From the NCBI RefSeq assembly GCF_010977575.1, contig NZ_CP048812.1:4689300-4753299 (forward strand): a stretch of DNA of 64,000 nt. Direction: 5' to 3'. Position numbers and translations under genes: made by a program. Shown here in pieces: positions 31,044-42,500 of this stretch. The number at the start of each line of letters is the position of its first letter. Positions within the stretch are counted from its first letter, which is position 1. This DNA is from Halomonas socia. Its GTDB lineage: Bacteria; Pseudomonadota; Gammaproteobacteria; Pseudomonadales; Halomonadaceae. The notes under the pieces are model-generated. The model worked only from the letters and a program-made list of their open reading frames with translations, did not search any database and had not been told where the DNA came from.

Positions 31044-31241
31044 TTAATTGGTTATCTTAACGATCTTATCAGGAGTGGTAGAAACTTGAGCCATCACAAC
31101 TCCACTCTCATCACAAAACTCAACCTCATATGCTTCCACAGGGTCGCTGAACTCTGCCACCACTACTCCAATGAGTCCTTTCTCAAGACCTTCCTTCGGA
31201 AGGTCTTCAACCAACTCGACAACATCATTAATATGAAACAT
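31044..31241 (-). CDS. DUF4926-like immunity protein of the displaced CdiA toxin
   Basis: 65 residues from the ATG at 31241 (a GTG at 31256 overlaps the toxin stop and is an alternative). FHINDVVELVEDLPKEGLEK and GLIGVVVAEF followed by YEVEFCDESG is the DUF4926 pattern, a compact beta-rich fold. Such proteins are commonly encoded right after DUF6883 toxin tails, which is exactly the arrangement here, so it should neutralise that toxin. The local sequence is AT-richer than the flanks, as is usual for exchanged toxin/immunity pairs. Confidence 0.75.
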   Translation of the reverse strand: MFHINDVVELVEDLPKEGLEKGLIGVVVAEFSDPVEAYEVEFCDESGVVMAQVSTTPDKIVKITN

Positions 31242-31252
31242 CACAGCATCTC

Positions 31253-32990
31253 TCACTTAACAAATATGGTGGTCATTTCTGGGGCTGCTGAGCCTGACTT
31301 ATAAATCCATCCAGTTCTTACCACTCCGCTTCCAGCCGGACCTGTGACAGGAATATCCACAGTGAATCGTTCACCAAACTGGTCAACTTTACCTGGAATT
31401 GGAGTATTTTCCATAACTCCCTGACGAACCTGCTGCATGAGGTCATCTGCATTATTCCTTGTAAAGCCAAGAGCGGACTCAAAAACACGGGCCTTACTTC
31501 CACCAACAGGATGCTGAGGGTTCAACGCGTACTCAGTGAATTTCCTCGGATCAATGACCGCCCTATTTGCGCCAACCAGTGAGTACCCGCCTTCAATATT
31601 CGAGCTATTCCCTTTCCCTCTGAGGTTAATACCTACCGGCGCCGCCGCCAGCAGAGCCGCGACCTCCGGCGATAATCCCGCCCCTTCCTCCAAGGCACGG
31701 GCAATGGTCGCTTCACCCAGGCTATTCTGCACGCCAATGTTCTCATCGAACAAGGCTTGCATGTAGGGCAACGCTTCGTTAGACAGATCCCACAGAGCGT
31801 CATCCCCGTAGCGGGCGTATTCACCATCCGCTGCGGCGAGCGAGTGTTCCTGACAGGCAGCCAAATCGGTGCTACAGGCTTCGATAGCGGCTTTGTTTTG
31901 CTCTTCGCTGATAGCCTGATAGCGAGCTACCACATCGGCCATGCAGTCGCTGTCGCCGTCACAGCCCGCCAGCTCGGCACGCGCCATGGCGAGTTGATCA
32001 TGCCGCAGGTAGTTATACCGCGTTGCCTGCGCGGCAATTTCGGCCCCCTGGTAGACATCGCCGTTAACCAGTTCGGCGGCGACGATACCCACCAGTTGCG
32101 AGGCGGTGGTCAGGAGGTGGGTTCGCGTTTCGGGGTCGCTGCCCAGGTGGCTGTCTAGGTACTCCACCAGCGCTTCATTGGCGCCGGCCGCCAGCGCCCC
32201 GGTCTTGAAGTCGCCGCCCATGGCTTCGGCAGTCAGGCCTCCCACCAAGGCATGTAGAGCGATTTTCTCGGGGCTGGCGTTAGCGAAGCGACCATGACTG
32301 ACGTCGCCCACGGCATTGAACAGCACCCCGCTGACCACATGTGCCACGGCGTTCTCGAGGCTGTCGCCGAGATGATCGCCGAGGCTGCCGCCTGCGATGG
32401 CGGTGCGGATGCCGGCATCGATGGCGGCCTGGGTGGCGCGTTGCCCGGCGAAGCGGACGATGTCGCTACCGTTGCCGAAGCTGAGGTTAAGGTTGGTGGT
32501 GGCGCCAGTAGTAGAATTGGTCTGCGTTCCCCAGACGCGGTCGGTCATGCCGCGGGTGGCACCGGCCGTCAAGGCGGCGGTGGCGGCACCGCGAAGGCTG
32601 TCGCTGGAGAAGGTGTCGCCAAGGGCCGCGCCGAGGTCGCCGCCATGGTTGGCTAGGCTCACCGCGCCGGTACCAGCCAGGGAGCCGGCGCCGGCGCTGA
32701 CCATGCCGGCAGCCACACCACCTTCGGCCAGCCCCAGCAAGCCGGAGGCCGCCGGGCCGGCCCAGGCAGCGGCGACCATGAGATCAATGGTGCGGCGGTC
32801 GATCTGCTGCACGTCGATTTGGATGCCGTCGGCGGCCTGGATGAGCAGGGCGCCGCGCTGGTCACTTCTCCCGAGTAAAGCCTTCACCGGAGGCGGATTG
32901 CCAGGCGAAGCTGCTGCGACTGCGCTCGTGGGACTCGGTGTGCACGTTGCTGGCAATCTCGAAGCGAATGACGCCGCCGCTGGCCAGGGT
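31253..32990 (-). pseudogene. Displaced (orphan) CdiA C-terminal module with DUF6883-like toxin
   Basis: The frame open from 32956 carries the CdiA pretoxin region (residues about 50-430), almost identical to the main CdiA, and then a different tail of about 130 residues after AALLAAAPVG. That tail contains ALNPQHPVGGSKARVFESAL, NNADDLMQQVRQGV and TGWIYKSGSAAPEMTTIF, the DUF6883 pattern known as a polymorphic toxin end. Upstream, at about 32880-32990, a short piece of the FHA/pretoxin border is out of frame (ESHERSRSSFAWQSASGEG then a stop), so the module has no start of its own. The toxin part itself is intact. Confidence 0.8.
31660..32767. repeat. Direct repeat A, copy 1 (partner 33879-34986)
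   Basis: About 1.1 kb nearly identical to the pretoxin-coding part of cdiA, displaced by 2219 bases in the same orientation. The displacement keeps the coding frame, since both copies are read in register with their own CdiA sequence. Confidence 0.92.
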
Positions 32991-33122
32991 AAGAATTAAA
33001 CTATTAAAGAGCCGCGTGAGGTGTCGTAGCCAAGCACCTCATAATCAACTATTCACCCATCATAGCGGGCTCTATCAGAACAAACATTGGACAATGTCAG
33101 CGGATTTTACAACTTATGACTC

Positions 33123-33521
33123 TTATCCCTCATCATCTTTGTATGCACTTATGCCAGACAAATCTAAAAAACCAGCCAATATCTCAAATTTCACTTCACC
33201 ACCTTTAGCCCGAAAAGATATCCCCCCCTCCTCCTGGGAAATTTCTATATCCATCACCAACCTTTTTTCCCATCCGATAATGCTCAATTTTTTTATATCA
33301 AATGCATCAATGATAACCTGAACTCTATTAAACCTCATTGCCCCCCATTTCTTCGGAGGGCGCACTGGATATTGCGCCAAGTCAAATCTTACAGAAGCTT
33401 TAGGCCCATCACGATGGAGTATTATTTCATGCACATCCACTCCTACAAGAACAGGAATATCTTCACCAAAGATAGCCTTCACCGCTGTTGCATCTGACAA
33501 AAAATCAACCCAGTTATTCAT
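33123..33521 (-). CDS. cdiI: Imm50-like immunity protein
   Basis: 132 residues from the ATG at 33521 (an in-frame GTG lies one codon earlier). The layout NNWVDFLSDATAVKAIFG, VDVHEIILHRDGPKASVRFD, YPVRPPKKWGAMRFNRVQ and LSIIGWEKR fits the Imm50 immunity family. It begins 7 bases after the cdiA stop, the canonical place for cdiI, and should bind and block the HNH-type CdiA tail. The gene is visibly AT-richer than the neighbouring cdiA body. Confidence 0.78.
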   Translation of the reverse strand: MNNWVDFLSDATAVKAIFGEDIPVLVGVDVHEIILHRDGPKASVRFDLAQYPVRPPKKWGAMRFNRVQVIIDAFDIKKLSIIGWEKRLVMDIEISQEEGGISFRAKGGEVKFEILAGFLDLSGISAYKDDEG

Positions 33522-33528
33522 CACTTAA

Positions 33529-36500
33529 TCACCAAGAGTAATGTTTTCTAGTTCCTGGCACGTAGCCAGTTCGAGGGTTTTCTGGAGGCCTGACATTAAA
33601 ATGAGTCCCTTGATCACCGACACCACCCTGACCAAATTGATGTCCTGCAGAGTGGTCTTGAATTATCACTCTGGTTCCATCTGGTCGAGTATACATATAC
33701 TCCCGAGTCATAATTGGTCTACCGCTAGAGTCTAGGACAGCCTCGCCATTTTGATCAGTCATACGGACACGATTTATGGCGTCTGGCGCTTGAGAGCTAG
33801 GAATACCTAAATCCCTTTTGGCGGCTCTCAGCGCCCCACTCCGACCTACTCCCACCGGCATCGCAGCGAGCAGCGCCGCTTCCTCCGGCGATAATCCCGC
33901 CCCTTCCTCCAAGGCACGGGCAATGGTCGCTTCACCCAGGCTATTCTGCACGCCAATGTTCTCATCGAACAAGGCTTGCATGTAGGGCAACGCTTCGTTA
34001 GACAGATCCCACAGAGCGTCATCCCCGTAGCGGGCGTATTCACCATCCGCTGCGGCGAGCGAGTGTTCCTGACAGGCAGCCAAATCGGTGCTACAGGCTT
34101 CGATAGCGGCTTTGTTTTGCTCTTCGCTGATAGCCTGATAGCGAGCTACCACATCGGCCATGCAGTCGCTGTCGCCGTCACAGCCCGCCAGCTCGGCACG
34201 CGCCATGGCGAGTTGATCATGCCGCAGGTAGTTATACCGCGTTGCCTGCGCGGCAATTTCGGCCCCCTGGTAGACATCGCCGTTAACCAGTTCGGCGGCG
34301 ACGATACCCACCAGTTGCGAGGCGGTGGTCAGGAGGTGGGTTCGCGTTTCGGGGTCGCTGCCCAGGTGGCTGTCTAGGTACTCCACCAGCGCTTCATTGG
34401 CGCCGGCCGCCAGCGCCCCGGTCTTGAAGTCGCCGCCCATGGCTTCGGCAGTCAGGCCTCCCACCAAGGCATGTAGAGCGATTTTCTCGGGGCTGGCGTT
34501 AGCGAAGCGACCATGACTGACGTCGCCCACGGCATTGAACAGCACCCCGCTGACCACATGTGCCACGGCGTTCTCGAGGCTGTCGCCGAGATGATCGCCG
34601 AGGCTGCCGCCTGCGATGGCGGTGCGGATGCCGGCATCGATGGCGGCCTGGGTGGCGCGTTGCCCGGCGAAGCGGACGATGTCGCTACCGTTGCCGAAGC
34701 TGAGGTTAAGGTTGGTGGTGGCGCCAGTAGTAGAATTGGTCTGCGTTCCCCAGACGCGGTCGGTCATGCCGCGGGTGGCACCGGCCGTCAAGGCGGCGGT
34801 GGCGGCACCGCGAAGGCTGTCGCTGGAGAAGGTGTCGCCAAGGGCCGCGCCGAGGTCGCCGCCATGGTTGGCTAGGCTCACCGCGCCGGTACCAGCCAGG
34901 GAGCCGGCGCCGGCGCTGACCATGCCGGCAGCCACACCACCTTCGGCCAGCCCCAGCAAGCCGGAGGCCGCCGGGCCGGCCCAGGCGGCCGCGACAATGC
35001 TCACGGCCAGTGCCGCCCCCGGCCCGAGGCCGGACTGGGAGTAGCTCCAGCTGTCGTGAATGGCTTCGACGTGGCGCCAGTCGATATCACCGCGCTGCTC
35101 CATCTCCTGCAGCCAGGCGAGCTCCGGGTTGGCCTCCGCCATGGCGTCGACGGTCTGGCGCACCGCTTGGGCGTTGATGCCCTCCACCTCGATACTGATG
35201 CCCTGGGCGGCCTGGATGATAAGCTCGCCCTGGTAGCGCAGCTCGTTCTGGCGCAGTGTCTCCCTGGTCGTGCCTTCGCCGCTGGCCGATTGCCGCACGA
35301 AGCTGCTGCGGCTGCGCTCGTGGGATTCGGTGCGCAGGTCGCTGGCCATATCGAAGGCTATGTTGCCGCCGCTGAGCAGGGCCAGGTCCTGGCCGGCGTC
35401 CAGTCTTACGCCGCGGTAGGACTGGTCGCCGCCGCTGACGAGGGCGATATCGTTGCCTGCGCCGATCTGGGTGCCGACTTCGCGGATATCGCGGACTTCG
35501 TCGCGCTGGTGGCGGCTGCTGAATAGGCCGCTGCGGCGGTACTCGTAGAGGGAGTAGTCCTCCTCCTGGGCCGTCAGCAGGTCGATCCGATTGCCGGCCA
35601 GCAGGGCGGCGCTGCCACCGGCCTGCAACTGGCTGGCGGTGAGGCGCAGATCGTTGCCAGCTTGCAGGTGCAGGTCGCCACCGGCATCGAGGGTGGTGGA
35701 TTGCACCCGGGTCTGGCTGTCGATGGTGTGGGTACGTCCCCGGCGCGTCTCGTCGTACTGCTGGGAGCGCCCAGCGTCGAGGCTGATATCGCGGCCGGCG
35801 GAGAGGGTCAGATCGTCGCCGGCATCGAGCCGGGCGGCACGCGCGGTGATGTCCTGCCCGGCGAGGAGCGCGAGGCTGCCGCCGATCTCCAACTGGGTGC
35901 CGATCTCTTCACTCTCCCGGGTCGTGTTGCGCCATGAGCGTAGGCTCTCCTGCGTCGTCAATGTCTCGAGGCTCAGGTCGCGACCGGCACTGAGCAGGCC
36001 GCTGCCCTGGGCACTGACGTCGACCGCCGTGAGGGTGAGATCACGCCCGGCGTCGAGCATCAGGTCGTTACCTGCCGACAGGGTCGCTGCACGCTCAATC
36101 TCGGTGCTGCTGAGACGATAACCGCGGTTGACCTGTTCGCTGACCAAGGTGCTGGTGATATCCAGGTCACGACCGGCGCCGAGCCGGAGATCGCCGGCGC
36201 TATCGAGGTCGGCACCGACGACGCTGAGGTCACGGCCGGCGGTGGCACTCAAGCGGCCACCAGCCTCGGTGACGTAGAGCCCGGCCAGGCGCTCCGAGGT
36301 GCTGGACAGCGTCAGATCACGGCCAGCCTGCAGCGCCAGTGAGTCGCCGGCGGTTATCTGGCCACCGATATTGTCGAGATCGTTGCGTGCATCGAGGTCG
36401 ACCCGGTTCCCCCCGATACGACCGCCCAGGTTGGCAATGTTCTCTGCCGTCAGCGAGACGAGCTCACGGCCGGCCAGGGTGCCCGTATTACGAATGTCGT

Positions 36501-39500
36501 TCTTCACATCCAGCGCCAGGGAGTTCCCGGCAATCAAGGTGCCATCGCCCTGCAGGTCACCCTCGCGCACCCGGACATAGACCTGGGGTACCAGGACAGT
36601 GACGGTGGAGCCGTCCTCTAGGGTCACGGTTTGCTCAACCAGCCAGATAATATCGCTGGTGAGCTGGGCCATCTGCTCGGCAGTCAAAGCCACGCCGGGA
36701 CGCAAGCCATGCTGCTCGGCGAAGGTAATGCCAGCATTCATCAGTGCCCGATACTGATCGTCATCGTTGCCATGGCCTGCCAGGTAGCGCTGCCCGGTCA
36801 ACTGCATGATCTGCTCGTTGACCACGCGCTGCTCGTAAAAGCCATCGCCCAGGCGCTTATGGGTCGTGCTCGAGTCGCTGTTCAGGGCATCAAGCATATA
36901 GTCGGACCCGAGCCACTCACGCTGGTTGGTGAAGCGTGGGTCGGTCTCGACCAGATAGTGGGCCGTAGGCGCGGGATTGACCTGGAACAGGCTGTTGGCC
37001 GGCAAGTTGATATTGGGCATCACGCTGCGGATCACGCCGAGTGGTGCAGCATCCGTAGCACTCGCCGAGGATCCCCCCACCATGTCGTTGAAAAGCGCCG
37101 TCAACCGCTCGACATCACCCTCGTCGAGAGAGTGATGGCTCGCCACCAGCCTCTGGATATCTGCCGGCATTGCGGCCAACCCCTCGAGGTCGCCACTCAC
37201 GCTCGCTATCCAGTCACCGAGCGCCAGGCTGCTCTCGGCGTTAGCCGCGGGCGGACGCAAGGCGGGCACTTCGATCACGCTAGCACCAGACCTGTTGGTC
37301 TGGAGACTTACCTGGGCGCCATTTGCACCCTGAGCAGAGGCGAAAAGCGACGCGGCACTATGAGCGGCTGGCTGGGCACCACTGCCATCAATGGCACGGC
37401 TGCCGCCAACTACTGCGATAGGCAGAGCAAAGGTTCCAGCCTCTCCAGAGTATGAGTAGGCTTGCCAATCACTCCATAAGCGAGTGTAAACGCGGCCACC
37501 GCAGCCGTTTTCGCCCTGGCAGGCCCCAGTGGGTGAAGGCCTACTACTGCGACTGGCGCCGCTCTCCTCGACATAGCGTACCCCCTGCGCCTCGCGATTC
37601 TCCAGCCGCTCGAGATCGCCTCTAAGTGCACCGCCGGCCAGGATCTGACTCTTGTCATTGACCAGTTTTCCACCGCTAAGCTGCATATCGCCACCAGCAA
37701 GAATCTTCCCGGGCCGAGAATGTACTACTTGGGTTTCATATTCCGTGCGGTTGAGGCTGTACTCCGTCCAACGAGTGATGGCTGGCGCCAAAAAGTGTGT
37801 ATCCGGTGCCCGATAACCTCCTTGTACCTGGTCCATGCCATAACCCACCATCGGACTCCATGTAAATTCGCTTTCCGGCAGTTTCTCGTCCCACCCCTGC
37901 GGCTGGATATAAATTCCTTGCGGCAAATCCGCCACCTGCACCAACTCGGTTTCGAAATGCTCATTGGTGTTGTCTAGCCGTGCAGTAGACAGGCTTAGAT
38001 TGCCAAGCGCCTCGATGGTCGCGCTGGCGTTGCGCACCCGCCCGGCCTGCCCCCTGGCCTGGCCGCTGGCGTTCAACGAGCCGCCGATGGCCATATCGCC
38101 AGCGCTGAAGATAAGCGCGTCATCGCGATTCATCAGGTTACCCACGCCGAGGTCCAGTCGCTCGCGGGCGGCGATCACGGCGGCCTGTCCGTCTTCATTA
38201 TCGTTGTTGAGAGTACCTGCCTCGATTCCCAGCCGGTCGCCGTAGATACGCCCGCTACCGAGATTGTCGAGTACATCGGCTGCGATAAGGGTCTCTACCC
38301 CGTCGATCAGGCCGCGATTGGTCAGGTGCCCGGCATCGATATGGGTAGTGGTGCCGGAGAGTTCGCCTGAGGCGGCATTGATCAGTCGTGCGGCATCGAT
38401 GTCGAGGGTTTCGCCAGCCCTCAGCTTGCCTTGGTTATCGATCGCACCCGAGGTAGCAAGATGGAGATCGCCCGCCGCCATCATTTCGCCGCCCTCGGCG
38501 AGGGTGAAATCGCTGGCCAGCCGCAGTGCCAGGTCGCCCAGCGACAGGACGCGGCCATCGCCGGTCAGCCTTGCCGTCGTCAAATCGAGGGATCGGTCTG
38601 CGATCAGGGTGCCATCGCGGTTATCGATGTCATTGGCGCGTATGGCCAGCGTATCGAGCGAGGAGATCAGGCCATCGCGGTTGTTAACGCCTTCAACCAC
38701 CTGGATGTCGGCCAGTCGGTCAGCGCGGATGGTGCCTTGGCGGTTGTCGAGCCCGCCGGCGTCCAGCTGAATCGCGCGCGCCTCGATGCCTTGATCGTCG
38801 CCCTGGGTCTGGCGATTGATTACCTGGCTCGCGCTCACCTCCAGCGTCTTGCCGGCGCGAATCAAGCCGCCCTGATTACTCAGGGTGCCGCCGATGTCGA
38901 GGCTCGCGTCACCCAGGGCCTGGAGTTGGCCACCATGGTTGTCGAGGCTAGCAGCCGCGAGTTGCATATCGGCTTCGCTAAGTAGTGCGCCGCCGTTGCG
39001 ATTGACAATGGTATCGGCCTGGAGATCGAGGACGGTGCCTGCCCCGATCAACCCTGCCGTATTGTCGAGACTCCCTGCCGTCAGCGCCACTCCGCCCTCG
39101 CCAAGGATCGTGCCATCGTCGGTATTGCGTAATGCTTGGCCGTGAGTGTCGAGGGATAGATCGCCACCCGCCTGGAGCATACCGCCGGCATTGTCGAGCT
39201 CGCCGCTGGCCAGATCGAGCGACTCGCGAGCAGCGATCAGGCCACCACGGTTGTCCAGCCGCTGCTCCAGGGTATCGATATCGCCTCGGGTGGCGACGAT
39301 CTCACCGTCTCGATTGTCGAGACCAAGACTGAGCGAGGCCAGCTCACCACCTGCTTCGAGGTGGCCACGACGGTTGTTGATTGCCCCGTCGATGTTCAGG
39401 GCGAGATCGCCCTCGAGGGACGCGATCAGGCCATCGCTGTTGACGAGAGAAGTGGCCGATAGCGTGGCGTCCCGCGTGGCCACGACGCGGCCCGATCTGT

Positions 39501-42500
39501 TGTCGAGTCGTCCGTCGGCGTCCAGCGCCAGGCTCCCGCCAGCGAGGACCTCACCTTGCCGATTGTCCAGTTCATCGCTATCCAGGCTCAGGTTACCCGC
39601 CGCCTGCAACATACCCGAGCGATTGACGAGATCACCGACATCGGCGGAAAGATCGGCGTGGCTAACGATCCATCCCTCGCGGTTATCCAGCTCTTCGCGA
39701 ATCGCCAACAGCAGCTCGCCCTCATCGCCATGCTGCGACATCTCACCCCGCTGGTGACTGAGTCGCCCGGCCTGAACGGCAATCTGCTTGGCACTGGTAA
39801 CGGCGCCATCGAAATCGATAGTATCGGCCGCCAGCATCAGCGCGCTCTGGCTGGCGATCAGGCCATCACTGCCGTCTAAACGCGTGGCGTCGATCCGTGC
39901 CTCACCGTCCCCGGCATGCACGATCTCGCCATCTTGGTTGGTCAAGGTGCCGGCAATATCAAGCGTCAGGTCGCCAGCGGTTTCCACCCGGCCCTGGGTA
40001 TTGTCGAGCGCCCCTGCCTCAACCGTCAGTTGGCCTTGCAGTGCACCGAGCATTCCCGAGCGATTGTCCAGCGATGCCGCGCGTAGCGCGATGCCTTGCT
40101 CGCCGATCACGTCACCGCCGCGGTTGTCGACGCTGCCGGAAGCGGTAACGCTGAGTTGGCCGCCGGTGACGAGTTCGCCGCGACGATTGTTTATGCCGCC
40201 GGTATCCAGCCGCAGACCATCAATGGCTTGCAGTGTGCCGTCCCGATTGTCGATGTCGCCGGCGGTGATATCCAGCCCGGCGTTACCGGCAATCAGCCCC
40301 TCAGTGTTATCCAGCGATTGGCCGATGCTAAGCGTCAGGTCATCGGCATCGCCGAACTGCTGCATCTCGCCCTGGCGGTGGCTAAGGTTCTCGGCGTGCA
40401 GGGCGATGGACTCGGCACTAGTGGTGGCGCCATCGAGAACGATATATCTGGCATCCAGCGTTAGATCGCCCTGGCTGACAATCAGACCATCGCTGCCGGC
40501 GATATGGGTGGCGTCGATCTGGGCCTCGCCCTGGCCGGCATGGATAATCTCGCCCGCTTCGTTAGTCAGGGTATCGGCGATATCGAGGGTCAGATCGCCA
40601 ACAGTTTCCAGGCGGCCCTGAGTGTTATCGAGCTCCGCTACCCGGGCGTTAAGCGCGCCGCCATGGGCGCTGACCAAGCCAGCCGTGTTGTCCAGTCCGC
40701 TGGCAGCAACGTCGATACGCTCGGCCCGCCACTGCCCCTGGGTATTGTCGATATCCCCGCTGGCCTCAACGGCCAGGGCATCGCCGGCGACAATATCACC
40801 GTCGCGGTTGTTGAGGCTGTCGGCGTTGATGGTGAGATCGTCCACCGCCTGCAGGGTGCCGGCGGTATTGGTCAATGCCTGGGCGGTGATATCCAGCCCG
40901 GCGTTACCGGCAATCAGCCCGCCGCTGTTGTCCAGCGATTGGCCAATGTTAAGCGTCAGGTCATCGGCATCGCCGAACTGCTGCATCTCGCCCTGGCGGT
41001 GGCTAAGGTTCTCGGCATTCAGGGCGATGGACTCGGCGCTGGTGGTGGCGCCATCGAGAACGATATCTCTGGCATCCAGCGTTAGATCGCTCTGGCTGAC
41101 AATCAGACCATCGCGGCCGTCTATATGGGTGGCGTCGATCTGCGCCATGCCGTCACCGGCATGCACGATCTCGCCCGCTTCGTTAGTCAGGGTATCGGCG
41201 ATATCGAGGGTCAGATCGCCAACAGTTTCCAGGCGGCCCTGAGTGTTATCGAGCTCCGCTACCCGGGCGTTAAGCGCGCCGCCATGGGCGCTGACCAAGC
41301 CAGCCGTGTTGTCCAGTCCGCTGGCAGCAACGTCGATACGCTCGGCCCGCCACTGCCCCTGGGTATTGTCGATATCCCCGCTGGCCTCAACGGCCAGGGC
41401 ATCGCCGGCGACAATATCGCCGTCGCGGTTGTTGAGGCTGTCGGCGTTGATGGTGAGATCGTCCACCGCCTGCAGGGTGCCGGCGGTATTGGTCAATGCC
41501 TGGGCGGTGATATCCAGCCCGGTGTTGCTGGCTATCAGCCCCTCAGTGTTATCCAGCGATTGGCCAATGCTAAGCGTCAGGTCATCGGCATCGCCGAACT
41601 GCTGCATCTCGCCCTGGCGGTGGCTAAGGTTCTCGGCGTTCAGGGCGATGGACTCGGCACTGGTCGTCGCACCGTCGAGAACGATATCTTGAGCGGCAAG
41701 GGACAGCTCGCCCTGGCTGGTGATCAGGCCATCGCGGCCGGCGATATGCGTGGCGTCGATCTGCGCCATGCCGTCACCGGCATGCACGATCTCGCCGTCT
41801 GCGTTGGTCAGGGTATCGGCGATATCGAGGCTCAGATCGCCGGCGGTTTCCAGGCGGCCCTGGGTGTTATCGAGCTCCGCTAGCTGGGCGTTCAGTTGGC
41901 CGCCATGGGCACTGATCAGGCCGGCGGTATTGTTCAGCCCGTTGGCGGCAACGTCGATACGTTCGGCCCGCCACTGCCCCTGGGTATTGTCGATATCGCC
42001 GCTGGCCTCAACGGCCAGGCTTGCGCCGGCGACGATATCGCCGTCGCGGTTGTTGAGGCGGCCGGTGTTGAGGGTGAGATCGTTCAGCGCCTGCAGGGTG
42101 CCGTCAGTGTTATCAATGGTCTGGGCCGCAATATCGAGTCCGCTATTGCTTGCCACTCGCCCTGAAGTGTTATCGAGAGCGTCCAGCCGTAACGCCAGCG
42201 ATGGCTCGCCAAGCTGTGCGATATCGCCGCCGACATTGGACAGGCTGCCAACATCGAGAGTGAGCGTGTCGGCGGCGACACTGGCGCCGTCGGTACGCAA
42301 CATGCCGGGGGTTCTCGTGTTGAGCGTCTCTTGAGCGGAGAGGGTCGCGCCGCTGGCATCGATCCCTGCTTGGCCCGCGGCGATATCGATCTTGCGTGCC
42401 TGGGTGTGGCTGTCACGCAGTACCACGGTCTCCGCCTCGGCGTAGAACCCGCCGGCGGCAATATGCTGCCCGCTGCCGTCGATGCCCTGGGTCGCCGACA

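Noticed and set aside
40303..42165. Regular repeats considered as a CRISPR-like or satellite array
   Set aside because: The period is 621 bases, in frame with cdiA, and the repeats encode FHA beta-helix turns.
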